Shown here piece after piece: positions 23,982-32,775 of a stretch of 64,000 nucleotides of DNA (positions are counted from its first letter, which is position 1; each line of letters opens with the position of its first letter). The notes beneath the pieces are model-generated. The model had not been told where the DNA came from. It saw only the letters and a program-made list of their open reading frames with translations, and did no database searches. The stretch comes from JAICNG01 sp035249985 (GTDB lineage: Bacteria; Gemmatimonadota; Gemmatimonadetes; Gemmatimonadales; Gemmatimonadaceae): positions 87,243-151,242 of the forward strand of contig DATFFP010000028.1 in the NCBI GenBank assembly GCA_035249985.1, read 5' to 3'. The position numbers and the translations under genes were made by a program.

Positions 23982-25967
23982 TCACTCCCCCCGGAACATC
24001 GAGGCGACTCCCGTCAGCTTCTCCGGCGGGCCAAGGAGCAGAACGGCATCGCCCTCCTCCAGCGTATCGGCGCCGGTTGGGGTCGAGCGCAGGGTCGTGT
24101 CGCGCCGTTGAATCGCGACGACCGAGACGCTCTGCTCGCGAAGCCCACAGGTGGCGAGCGTCATCCCCGCGATCGGGCAATTGCGCTCCACACGATACAC
24201 CTCCAGCGAGAGGTCGGCCAGGAAGCGGTCGAAGCCCGCCGCGGGCGAGTGCGTGTCGGACATCGTCCGGAGCATCTCATACGAATCGCTGCGCACCTCG
24301 CGGATCAGTCGCTCGATCACATCGCGCGGCACGAGATAGCGTCGCAAGACACGCGAGGAGATCTCGATCGAAGTCTCGAACTCCTCGGGGACGACCTCGT
24401 CCGTTCCGACGGCGCGGAGCGCCGCCACCTCCTGCACATAACGGCTGCGAACGACAATGTGGAGCTCCCGGTTGAGACGCCGGGCGAGATCGACGGCACT
24501 CCGGGTTGCGCCGGCGTCGGAGATGGCCAGCACCAATACCCGAGCACTGTCGATCCGGGCCAGCTTCAGGATCTCGGGCCGCGTCGCGTCGCCGTACATG
24601 ATGGGCCGTCCTCGCTTGCGCTCGGCGCGCACGGCGTCGGGATTCATCTCCAGCACGATGAAGGGAATGCCGACCCGCCCCAGCATTCGAGCGAGATTTC
24701 TTCCGTTGACGCCGTAGCCGACGATGATCACATGATCGTCGAGCGGCGGAAGCTCCCCGCGGACGGTCACGGTGACCGCCCGGCCTCGCACGTACGTCCC
24801 CGGCACCCATCGCTCGATGCGAGCGGAAACGCGGGGTGCGAGCCTGGCGAGGAGCGGAGTGAGCATCATCGATCCGACGGCGACCGCGATGAATCCCTGG
24901 GCGAGCTGCCCGTCGAGCAGGCCGGCCTGCGTGCCGACCTTCGACAGCACGAAGGAGAACTCGCCGATCTGCGACGTGAGCACCCCTGTCATGAGCGCGA
25001 TGCGCAGCGGATGCCCGAGCAGCATCACGAGACCGGAGGTGACGAGTGTCTTCACCGCCACGACCGCGAGCAGCGCGCCGATGATGAGCGCCGGGTGCTC
25101 GAGCACGATGCGGATGTTGAAGAGCATGCCGATCGACACGAAGAACAGCGAGTTGAAGACCTCGCGCAGCGGAAGTACCTCACCCAGGGCCTGATGGCTG
25201 TACTCCGACTCCGAGAGGATCAACCCGGCGATGAACGCGCCAAGGGCCATCGACAGGCCGACCTGCGCGGAGGCGACGGCCATGCCGATGCAGATGAGCA
25301 CGATCGTGAGGAGGAACACCTCGCGCTTTCGCGTATCGACGACGATGTGGAGGAGCCACGGCACGACCCAGCGCGCCGCGACCACGGCGAGCGCGATGAA
25401 CACCCCCGCCTTGCCGATCACCAGGAGCAGGTCGGACATGTCGCCGCCGGCGCCGCCAAGGAAGGGGGTCACGAGCACCATGGGAACGACGATGAGATCC
25501 TGGAAGATCAGGATCCCGATCGCGGCGCGACCGTGCGGCGCGTCGAGCTCGTTATGATCGGCAAGCATGCGAATGACGATCGCCGTGCTGCTGAGCGCGA
25601 CGAGCATTCCCAGGAAGACGGCGACCGGCAGTCGGACGCCGAATGCCATGGCGGCCGCCGTCGTCGCGCCCATCGTGAGTGAGACCTGGAGCGCTCCGCC
25701 CGTGAGGAGGAAGGTTCGAACGCGCGACAGCTCCTCGACCGAGAACTCGATCCCGACGGTGAACAGGAGGAGGATGACGCCGATTTCCGCCATCGCTTCG
25801 ACGTGCTCTACGCCGTCGACGAGGCCAAAGCCGAACGGGCCGCAGAGCAGCCCGGTGACGAGGAAGCCGACGATGGGCGGCAACCGCGCGCGGTGAAACG
25901 CGACCACGACGAGAACGCCGAGGCCGAAAATGAGGAGGAGATCCTGAAGGAAGTGGGCTTCGGGCAA
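23982..25967 (-). CDS. CPA2-family cation:proton antiporter with TrkA-N and TrkA-C domains
   Basis: 661 aa. About 12 transmembrane helices in residues 1-385 (LLLIFGLGVLVVVAFHRARLPPIVGFLVTGLLCGPFGFG; STAIVIRMLADHNELDAPHGRAAIGILIFQDLIVVP with the FQD of Kef/YbaL proteins). Then a TrkA-N/RCK domain with HVIIVGYGVNGRNLARMLG and a C-terminal TrkA-C domain around 575-655. The family exports K+ or Na+ against H+, gated by nucleotides. Stand-alone minus-strand gene. Confidence 0.93.
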   Translation of the reverse strand: MPEAHFLQDLLLIFGLGVLVVVAFHRARLPPIVGFLVTGLLCGPFGFGLVDGVEHVEAMAEIGVILLLFTVGIEFSVEELSRVRTFLLTGGALQVSLTMGATTAAAMAFGVRLPVAVFLGMLVALSSTAIVIRMLADHNELDAPHGRAAIGILIFQDLIVVPMVLVTPFLGGAGGDMSDLLLVIGKAGVFIALAVVAARWVVPWLLHIVVDTRKREVFLLTIVLICIGMAVASAQVGLSMALGAFIAGLILSESEYSHQALGEVLPLREVFNSLFFVSIGMLFNIRIVLEHPALIIGALLAVVAVKTLVTSGLVMLLGHPLRIALMTGVLTSQIGEFSFVLSKVGTQAGLLDGQLAQGFIAVAVGSMMLTPLLARLAPRVSARIERWVPGTYVRGRAVTVTVRGELPPLDDHVIIVGYGVNGRNLARMLGRVGIPFIVLEMNPDAVRAERKRGRPIMYGDATRPEILKLARIDSARVLVLAISDAGATRSAVDLARRLNRELHIVVRSRYVQEVAALRAVGTDEVVPEEFETSIEISSRVLRRYLVPRDVIERLIREVRSDSYEMLRTMSDTHSPAAGFDRFLADLSLEVYRVERNCPIAGMTLATCGLREQSVSVVAIQRRDTTLRSTPTGADTLEEGDAVLLLGPPEKLTGVASMFRGE

Positions 25968-25985
25968 AGGGCGGGGGCAGGAGCG

Positions 25986-26020
25986 AAAAAAAACCCCCGG
26001 GATGTAGTGAATCCCGGGGG
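25986..26020 (-). terminator. Intrinsic terminator of the SusC/SusD operon
   Basis: On the minus strand, a 10-bp GC-rich stem (CCCCCGGGAT / ATCCCGGGGG) with a loop GTAGTGA is followed by a run of eight T at 25986-25993. It lies 31 nt after the SusD stop. Confidence 0.92.
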
Positions 26021-26051
26021 CTTCTGCCAGCCTAACGGTGGCCCGGCTACA

Positions 26052-27446
26052 CTACTGACAGGTCGCCGTCCCGCCCCGCGCCAGGGCCTCGTCCTCCGGA
26101 ATCGGGAAGGCTGCGTGAACGACGTGCGTTGCACCGTCTCGCGGAAGCGTTCCGAGCCGGTTGAACCGCCGCGCATCGACCCAGTGGGCGGTGCTCTCCC
26201 AGAGGAGCGAATACCGCTTCTGCCGCAGCAGCTCGTCGATGAATTGGGCATCGGTGCTCGCGATCGTCACCGTGCTCGGCCCGAGACCGCCGGCGGTTTG
26301 GCGGATGAAGTTGATGTCGCTCACGGCTCCGAGCTTGTCACCACCGAACCATCTCGCTTCCGCGCGCAGCAGGATGAGCTCCTCGTTCTGGATGATCGGG
26401 ACTGGCGCCGTCGGCCCTTCGTACACGGTGAAGACGTGCTCGGAGACGACGTTGGGTTCGCTCGGCCACGTCCGTACTCTGCTCGTCGCCACCTTCTCCG
26501 TGCGGCGCCGATCGCCTGCTTCCGCCTGCGTGACCACCGACCTGTGCACGCGGAAGTTCGTCGATGCCGTGTCCTGATAGAGCGGGTTCTGAATGTCGCC
26601 GGCTCCGAGGCTGAACGCGAAATACGCACCGAGATCGAGCGAAGCGGTCGTCGAGATGAATGACTCCCCCAGCGCGGTGAGCGCGGAGGCGTGTTGCCCG
26701 CGATAGTTCTCCACCTTCGCCTTCAGCGCGCGGTTGACGCGAGCGAACGTCGCTGGAGTGCTGAAGCTTTCGAGCCCCTCGATGGGCGTGTCCACGAACG
26801 GAAACGCGGAACCGCCGGCCTGAAGCTCCGCGTACGCGCTGTCGAGGACAGCCGCGATGCGGGTGAGCGCCGCCGGCCCGCAGATGATCGGCTCGAGGTC
26901 ATCCACCGTACGGCCAGCATCGGACGCGATGCCGAGCGCGCCGCGAGATTCCGCCAGGTACAGCAGGTCCAGCGCCTTGATCGTCCTCGCGAATCCCTTC
27001 GTTGCGGACTTCTCTTCGGCGCTGAATTCCGCCGACGTCTCGACGGACTCGATGAGAATGTTAGCCGCCTTGATGTTGCGATACCGCAGGAGCCAGTGGT
27101 TCGCGCCGAAGTCCGCGTCGTCGAGATTCGGCCCGAGCAGCTGATCCACCCAGCGAGGGTCCGCGGGGTCGAGATTGTAGGCATCGCGGCCGATGATTTC
27201 CGCGTCGCGGATCATTGGTCCGACGTCGGCGCGCGATCCGAAGAGCAGCCCGTACGCCATCGCTTGTACCTGCGCGGGAGTCGGGTTGACGAGGAAGTCG
27301 TCAATGATCGGATCATTGAGGTTCGGGACGGTCGTGTCCTGACAGGCGGTCGTCACCGAAACACCCAGCATCAGCACGAGCAGGGAACGGCGCATACCGC
27401 GTCTTGCTCCTGTCGCGAGGGTGGCGTGGTCAATGTGTGGTTTCAT
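26052..27446 (-). CDS. SusD/RagB-like outer-membrane lipoprotein
   Basis: 464 aa as drawn; Met18 (27395), which has AGGAG upstream, may be the true start as it directly precedes the lipoprotein signal MRRSLLVLMLGVSVTTAC. Helical TPR-like fold with SusD features: YRNIKAANILIESVE, FARTIKALDLLYLAESRG, NEELILLRAEARWFGGDKLGAVSDINFIRQTAGG and the C-terminal LLRQKRYSLLWESTAHWVDARRF. SusD proteins cap a SusC channel and deliver ligands. No sugar hydrolase is nearby, so the substrate may be a peptide or other oligomer. It follows susC by two bases. Confidence 0.9.
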   Translation of the reverse strand: MKPHIDHATLATGARRGMRRSLLVLMLGVSVTTACQDTTVPNLNDPIIDDFLVNPTPAQVQAMAYGLLFGSRADVGPMIRDAEIIGRDAYNLDPADPRWVDQLLGPNLDDADFGANHWLLRYRNIKAANILIESVETSAEFSAEEKSATKGFARTIKALDLLYLAESRGALGIASDAGRTVDDLEPIICGPAALTRIAAVLDSAYAELQAGGSAFPFVDTPIEGLESFSTPATFARVNRALKAKVENYRGQHASALTALGESFISTTASLDLGAYFAFSLGAGDIQNPLYQDTASTNFRVHRSVVTQAEAGDRRRTEKVATSRVRTWPSEPNVVSEHVFTVYEGPTAPVPIIQNEELILLRAEARWFGGDKLGAVSDINFIRQTAGGLGPSTVTIASTDAQFIDELLRQKRYSLLWESTAHWVDARRFNRLGTLPRDGATHVVHAAFPIPEDEALARGGTATCQ

Positions 27447-27448
27447 GG

Positions 27449-30400
27449 TCAGAAGTCCACGCCGAGGCTGAAGAAGAAGCTGCGGCTCGGCGGATACGGT
27501 GCGACGTCGATGTTTCGGGCGATTGCCTGATTGCCGAAGTTCGAGACCTCGGGATCGAGGCCGCGGTAGTCGGTCCAGGTGTACAGGTTGCGGCCGCTGA
27601 GCTCGACGCGGGCGCCCTGTGCCTGCCCTCGAAACAGCGTGCCGACGACGTTCTCAGGCAGGGTGTAGCTGAGCGTGACCTCACGCAGTTTCACGAACGA
27701 GCCATCCTGAATGAACGGCCGCGTGAGCCCGCGCACCGCCCAGTCTGTGATACGCCGGGCGCCCTCCTGATAGTCATCACTATTGCTCCCCGCGTCGTAG
27801 AGGAGCTCGGTGAGGTTGATGAGGTCGCCGCCCTTCCTCCAGTCGAGAAGACCGAAGAGCCGGAACGCGCCCACGGTGAGCTCGTTCGAGAAGCCCATCT
27901 GGAAGTCGGGCATGACGTCGCCCAGCTGGCGGGTGACCAGCTCTCCACCGAGGGTGTCGTTACCGACAATCTGCGTGGCGGACTTGCCCTCTTCGATCTG
28001 CATCGCGCCAAGCGAAGTGCCGAACCCACCTGTCTGGAACGTCGGGACCGGGAGCTCGGTGATCTTGCTGCGATTGCGCGAGAACGTCGCGCGAGAGATC
28101 CACGTGAGGTTGTTGCTTTGGAGTGGCGTGACGGCGAGCTCCGCCTCGACTCCGCGGTTGCGCAACTGCCCACCATTGAAGAGCTGGGTCTGGAATCCGC
28201 TCGACGGTGCCGCCGTACGCTCGAGGATCAGGTCATCGATGGTCTTCTGATACACCGTGACGGTGACCGAGGAACGCCCACCCCACAGCGTAGCGTCGAA
28301 GCCGCCTTCGATCTCGGTCTGGCGCTCCGGCTGAATGTCCGGATCGCCGGCCACGAGATTCGTCTGCAACGCGTTTCGTGCGTCGTACGCGCCGGAGAGA
28401 TAGCTCGTGAACTTCATGCCGTAGATGGGCTGATTCCCCGACTGGCCCCACGCCGCGCGCAGCTTGAGCTCGTTCAGCAGGGCGCCGAGCTCGAGGAGAC
28501 GGAACGAAGCGGACGCCTTGGGGAAGAGGAAGAATTTTTCATCATCGCCATTGTTGCTGTTCCGCTCGGCGCGGCCCCCGACGGTCACGAGGAGTCTTTC
28601 GTCGAGCGCGAGGATCTCTTCCTGGCCGAAGAACGCGAAGTCCTTCGTGAGCTTCTGGTCTTCGAAGACGTCGGCGCTGGAGCCGCGGTCGATGTTGACC
28701 TGACCCGACAGCACGTCACGTACGGTGACGACGCCCGCGGACTGATAGACCCGACTCTGCTGCACGCCGGCCGACGTCGTCGTGGAGAAGGCGCCCGACG
28801 ACGGGAAGAACTGGTGCACCGCGGTCAGCGCGAAGTTCGAGTTGACGTTCGTGGCGTTGCCGCGCACGATCGTCCCGGGCAAGCCGTCCTGCGGCTCGAA
28901 CTGGAGCTCGCGTGGCGAGACGATGTCATTCTTCTGACTGAACTGATCGGCGCCGCCAATGCCGCTGATCGTCAGGCTCTGCCGCTCGTTCGCGATCACC
29001 GAATACCGCATGTTCGCCGAGCCGATGAATCGGTAGACGTTTTCTTCGTTGGTGAGATTATCGCGCGTCTCGAACGGATTGCTTCGCTCGAACTGGTTGT
29101 CCGGATACACGCCGTTCTCCGGTTTGAGGTCGGCGAAGCTCGGCGTAAACGGCAGCACCATGTAGAAGCTCGTGCCGCTGTTGTCGTTGTTGCTGAGGGC
29201 GCGCTGCGTCAGCGCATGCACGAGATTCGTCGTGACATCGAGGGTCAGACGACTGCCGATGCTCTGCGTGAGGTTCGCGCGCAGCGACCGCTTGGTGTAG
29301 CCCGTCCCCTTCAGGATGCCGGCATCTCGCTTGAGCAGGCCGGAGACGAAGAAGCTCGTCTGCCCTGACCCTCCGCGCGCGCTGACGATGGTCTCGTAGG
29401 ACGGATCGTTCGCTCCGTAGAGCTCCTCCTCGATGTCCATCTTGCCGTTGTTGAACTGGCGGGTAATCTCGGCGTTGCGGGCCTGACCGGCAGGCGTGCT
29501 CGAGGTGTCACCGAAAGCGTCGAGTGCATCCGCGAGCGTCCAGTCGCGCGAGCCCATCTTGTTCGACAGATCGGATACGCCGACGCGCTGGAGGATGCTG
29601 AACTGTGTCCGCCCGGTCGTGCCACGCTTCGTCGTGATGATGATGACGCCGTTTGCCGCCTTCGCCCCGTAGAGGGCCGACGCCGAGGCTCCCTTCAGCA
29701 CTTCAATGCGCTCGATGTCGTTGGGATTGATGTCGGCGACCCGGTTGACCGGATTGTCCTGGCTCGATGCATTGCCGCCGGCAGCGGCCGCGGTGATGGC
29801 GTTGGCGCCGGAGGAAATCGCGTCATTCGAGACGACCACGCCGTCCACGACGTACAACGGGTCGATCGACGCCTTGATGGTCGTGATCCCGCGCAGCTGC
29901 ACCTGGATGCCGCCGCCAGGCGCGCCGGAGTTCGAGGAGATGGTTGCGCCGGCGATTTTCCCTTGAAGCGCGTTGTCGATCGTCGGTGCCGGTGCGCGAG
30001 TGAGGTCTTGCTCGCTCACCGTTGCAACGTCGTTGGCCAGATTCTGCCGTGCGACGGAGGTGGCTTCGCCGGTGATCACCTGCTCCTCCAGCTGCAGCAC
30101 GTCGCGGTCGAGCGTGACGTTTACCTCGTTGCGGTCGGGTGTGACGGCGACGACGGTGCCCCTGTAGCCAAGACGCCGGAATCGCAGTGACAACGTCCCC
30201 GCCGGCGCGTTGAGCGCATACTCCCCGCGCTCGTTCGTGTGCGCGCCGAGGGGTGTGCCCACGACCTGCACGCTCGCTCCGAGCAGTGGCTCGCCGCCTT
30301 CGGCCGTCACACGACCGGTTATGCGGCGTTGCGCGTCGGCCACAGATGGGAGCACCATGAGGAGCGCTGTCGCAACGGCGCACAAAGTAGTTTTTCGCAC
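27449..30400 (-). CDS. SusC/RagA-like TonB-dependent receptor
   Basis: 983 aa from GTG 30400, preceded by GGGAGG; the longer upstream frame runs through promoter sequence. Signal peptide MRKTTLCAVATALLMVLPSVADA, carboxypeptidase-regulatory-like domain (about 25-105, ITGRVTAEGGEPLLGASVQVVGT), plug domain (about 115-250, with VLKGASASALYGAKAANGVIIITTKRG) and a 22-strand barrel ending SFFFSLGVDF. It imports oligomers across the outer membrane using TonB energy. Transcribed with the SusD-like gene. Confidence 0.93.
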   Translation of the reverse strand: MRKTTLCAVATALLMVLPSVADAQRRITGRVTAEGGEPLLGASVQVVGTPLGAHTNERGEYALNAPAGTLSLRFRRLGYRGTVVAVTPDRNEVNVTLDRDVLQLEEQVITGEATSVARQNLANDVATVSEQDLTRAPAPTIDNALQGKIAGATISSNSGAPGGGIQVQLRGITTIKASIDPLYVVDGVVVSNDAISSGANAITAAAAGGNASSQDNPVNRVADINPNDIERIEVLKGASASALYGAKAANGVIIITTKRGTTGRTQFSILQRVGVSDLSNKMGSRDWTLADALDAFGDTSSTPAGQARNAEITRQFNNGKMDIEEELYGANDPSYETIVSARGGSGQTSFFVSGLLKRDAGILKGTGYTKRSLRANLTQSIGSRLTLDVTTNLVHALTQRALSNNDNSGTSFYMVLPFTPSFADLKPENGVYPDNQFERSNPFETRDNLTNEENVYRFIGSANMRYSVIANERQSLTISGIGGADQFSQKNDIVSPRELQFEPQDGLPGTIVRGNATNVNSNFALTAVHQFFPSSGAFSTTTSAGVQQSRVYQSAGVVTVRDVLSGQVNIDRGSSADVFEDQKLTKDFAFFGQEEILALDERLLVTVGGRAERNSNNGDDEKFFLFPKASASFRLLELGALLNELKLRAAWGQSGNQPIYGMKFTSYLSGAYDARNALQTNLVAGDPDIQPERQTEIEGGFDATLWGGRSSVTVTVYQKTIDDLILERTAAPSSGFQTQLFNGGQLRNRGVEAELAVTPLQSNNLTWISRATFSRNRSKITELPVPTFQTGGFGTSLGAMQIEEGKSATQIVGNDTLGGELVTRQLGDVMPDFQMGFSNELTVGAFRLFGLLDWRKGGDLINLTELLYDAGSNSDDYQEGARRITDWAVRGLTRPFIQDGSFVKLREVTLSYTLPENVVGTLFRGQAQGARVELSGRNLYTWTDYRGLDPEVSNFGNQAIARNIDVAPYPPSRSFFFSLGVDF

Positions 30401-30473
30401 GTGACCTCCCGCGAAAAGGTGGGGACCCGCGGCGACTTGTCCGTCGCGGGCTGGATGCGGGTTGATTGTGTGG

Positions 30474-30504
30474 CTTATATGCGACGGGGGGGAACAACTG
30501 TCAA
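30474..30504 (-). promoter_or_regulatory. Sigma-70-type promoter of the SusC/SusD operon
   Basis: Minus strand: a perfect -35 TTGACA at 30504-30499 and a -10 element TATAAG at 30479-30474 within CATATAAG. The spacer is 19 nt, or 16 nt if CATATA is the -10. The area is distinctly more AT-rich than its surroundings. The leader before the GTG is about 65-70 nt. Confidence 0.65.
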
Positions 30505-30630
30505 CATCGCATATGGTGTTGACGACGTTCGATATGAGAGCTGTTGGCATGTAGGGAAACTGCAAAGACGCCAGACGTTTCATGCAAGCAGCCCGGTTGT
30601 CCTCTCTCCTAACTAGCGGGGGATGGTGTA

Positions 30631-31779
30631 ATGCGCACCGTCGCGATCGGTAGTCTCGCAGTCTCGCTGAGCCTCTCGACGTTGCCCGCGCAAGGCGCCC
30701 CGGTGGCGCAGGGGCGCGCGCGAGCGAGAGGCCTGGGTGTCGCGCCCGGCGTCTTTCGGACGGGCACCGCGAACGCCATTACCGACGTCGCGGGGGTTCG
30801 CGTCGGCCATGCAACCCTCATCATCGGCGATTCGGTGCGCACGGGCGTTACCGCGATCGTGCCTCACGAGGGCAACGCCTTTCTCGAGCGCGTTCCTGCG
30901 GCGATGCATGTCGGCAACGGGTTCGGAAAGCTGCTCGGTGTCACGCAAGTCGAAGAGCTCGGCGAGATCGAGACTCCGATTCTCCTGACGTGCACGTTGT
31001 GCGTGTGGCGAGCCGCGGACGCGCTCGTCGAATGGATGCTGGGTCAGCCCGGCATGGAGCGCGTCAGGTCGATCAATCCGGTGGTCGGCGAAACGAACGA
31101 TGGCCGGCTCAACGCGATTCGCTCGCGCCCAGTCGACGCCGCGGCGGTCCGTCGCGCTCTGGAGAGCGCGCGGAGCGGGGCCGTCGCCGAGGGGAGCGTC
31201 GGCGCCGGAACGGGAACGATCGCCTTCGGATGGAAAGGGGGCATCGGCACCTCGTCGCGTGCACTCCCGGCCTCGCTCGGCGGCTGGACGGTGGGTGTGC
31301 TCGTGCAATCGAACTTCGGCGGCGTACTCCAGGTAATGGGCGCTCCGGTGGGACGCGAGCTGGGACGCTACGCGTTCAAGGACGCCGTGGAGCGTGGCGA
31401 TGGCTCGATCATGATCGTGGTCGCCACCGATGCGCCGTTGTCCGACAGGAACCTTCGTCGGCTCGCCGCCCGCACGATGATGGGCCTCGGCCGCACCGGC
31501 GCCTCGGCGTCGAGCGGATCGGGCGACTACGCGATCGCGTTCTCGACCGCGCGCACGGTCCGCCGGGCCTGGGATGCCGAGCGTCTCGCGACGACCGAGC
31601 TCGCCAATGAACAGGCCTCGGCGCTCTTTCAGGCGGTGATCGAGGCGACGGAGGAAGCCATCTACAACTCGCTCTTCACGGCGACGACGGTGGAGGGGAA
31701 CGGGGCGAGAGTGGAGGCGATCGCGCTGGACAGTGTGGCGCGCATACTGGCGAAGTACGGGGTGGGGGGACCTCGTTAG
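30631..31779 (+). CDS. P1-family (DmpA-type) aminopeptidase, exported
   Basis: 382 aa with signal peptide (MRTVAIGSLAVSLSLSTLPAQGA). N-terminal nucleophile-type hydrolase: GVAPGVFRTGTANAITDVAGVRVGHATL, NPVVGETNDG, GAGTGTIAFGWKGGIGTSSR and VLVQSNFGG are family motifs. The precursor of DmpA self-cleaves before a serine in GDGSI; the matching Ser here is Ser259. Such enzymes release D- or L-amino acids, or beta-amino acids, from peptides. Its TAG stop is fused to the start of palindrome copy B. Confidence 0.92.
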   Translation: MRTVAIGSLAVSLSLSTLPAQGAPVAQGRARARGLGVAPGVFRTGTANAITDVAGVRVGHATLIIGDSVRTGVTAIVPHEGNAFLERVPAAMHVGNGFGKLLGVTQVEELGEIETPILLTCTLCVWRAADALVEWMLGQPGMERVRSINPVVGETNDGRLNAIRSRPVDAAAVRRALESARSGAVAEGSVGAGTGTIAFGWKGGIGTSSRALPASLGGWTVGVLVQSNFGGVLQVMGAPVGRELGRYAFKDAVERGDGSIMIVVATDAPLSDRNLRRLAARTMMGLGRTGASASSGSGDYAIAFSTARTVRRAWDAERLATTELANEQASALFQAVIEATEEAIYNSLFTATTVEGNGARVEAIALDSVARILAKYGVGGPR

Positions 31780-31909
31780 GAGCTAGGGGTCAGGGGTCAG
31801 GGGGTGGAAAGGCGCGGCAGCGAAGCTGCCGCGCTCATCTGATGAGGCGGCTGCGGCGAAGCCGCGCCGCCTTTCCTTCCCTGACCCCTGACCCCTGACT
31901 CCTAGCTCC
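31779..31909. repeat. Cloverleaf-type palindromic element, copy B
   Basis: Outer arms GGAGCTAGGGGTCAGGGG (from 31779) and its complement ending CCTAGCTCC (31909), again with 7-nt GGTCAGG units. Two inner hairpins, GCGCGGCAGC-GAA-GCTGCCGCGC and GGCGGCTGCG-GCGAA-GCCGCGCCGCC, are separated by TCATCTGATGA. Compared with copy A the inner hairpins are in reverse order. Both right ends are followed by (T/C)GCTTCA. Confidence 0.92.
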
Positions 31910-31971
31910 CGCTTCACAGGCATAGTTCGTGAACCCATGCCAAGTCTCTCCAAGCGCACAGGACGGACGCC

Positions 31972-32619
31972 ATGCAGGGATCTCTTCAGGGCAAGAAGGT
32001 CGCGTTCCTCGCCACCGACGGCGTCAATGAAGCCGAGCTGACCCAACCGCGCGAGGCGTTCGAGCGCGCGGGGGCCGAGGTACATCTCCTCTCGATCAAG
32101 GAAGGGGAGATCCAGTCCATGAACGGGATGGACAAAGGGAAGACGTACCGCGTCGACCGACTGGTGGAGAACGCCTCGTCGAGCGATTACGTCGGCCTCG
32201 TACTTCCAGGCGGTGTCGCCAGTCCGGACAAGCTTCGGATGAACGAGGGGGCCGTGCGGTTCGTACGGGATTTCTTCTTCGCCGACAAGCCCGTGGCGGC
32301 CATTTGCCACGCCCTGTGGCTGCTTGTCGAGGCGGACGTGGTTCGGGGACGGACGGTCACCTCGTATCCCAGCCTGCGCACCGACATCAAGAACGCCGGT
32401 GGCACGTGGGTCGATCAGATGGTGCAGGTCGATCAGCAGCTCGTGACGAGCCGGAACGTGCCCGATATCCCGGCGTTCAACGAGAAATCGCTTCAGATCT
32501 TCAGCCGCGCCCTGCAACAGGCCACGCTGGACGAGATGGGCGAGGCATCGTTTCCGGCCAGCGACCCGCCGTCGACATCGCCGACGGTCAGCGTGCGAGC
32601 CGCCCCGGAGGCCCGTTAG
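31972..32619 (+). CDS. PfpI/DJ-1 family protein (glutamine-amidotransferase fold)
   Basis: 215 aa. KKVAFLATDGVNEAELTQPREAFERAGAEVHLLS at the N-terminus and AAICHALWLLVEADVVRGRTVTSYPSLRTDIKNAG in the middle give the nucleophile elbow with Cys112-His113 and acidic partner Glu20. Members include proteases, deglycases and stress chaperones. Roughly 30 C-terminal residues (ASFPASDPPSTSPTVS) are an added disordered tail. It follows the P1 peptidase at about 190 nt, across palindrome B. Confidence 0.9.
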   Translation: MQGSLQGKKVAFLATDGVNEAELTQPREAFERAGAEVHLLSIKEGEIQSMNGMDKGKTYRVDRLVENASSSDYVGLVLPGGVASPDKLRMNEGAVRFVRDFFFADKPVAAICHALWLLVEADVVRGRTVTSYPSLRTDIKNAGGTWVDQMVQVDQQLVTSRNVPDIPAFNEKSLQIFSRALQQATLDEMGEASFPASDPPSTSPTVSVRAAPEAR

Positions 32620-32775
32620 GCCAGGGGCCGGTAGCTCGAGCGCCGGAGCGCATCGAGCGGGCGAGCGGGGCTGGGGATACTCCCGACGTGGCGGGTTCGA
32701 CGAGTCGAGCCCGTCTCGTCACGTGCCTCGCGGAGGGGTACCCGAAGCGGCTGGCAGCCGCGTCCTGCCGCAGCT

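Noticed and set aside
24108..25682. Plus-strand frame of 524 codons
   Set aside because: Antisense to the CPA2 antiporter; composition rich in Arg, His and Asp with no domain.
27404..29368. Plus-strand frame of 654 codons
   Set aside because: Antisense to the SusC-like gene, no ribosome site, no recognisable fold.
26052..30400. Polysaccharide utilisation locus
   Set aside because: Only SusC and SusD are present; no hydrolase, lyase or sugar-sensing regulator nearby.
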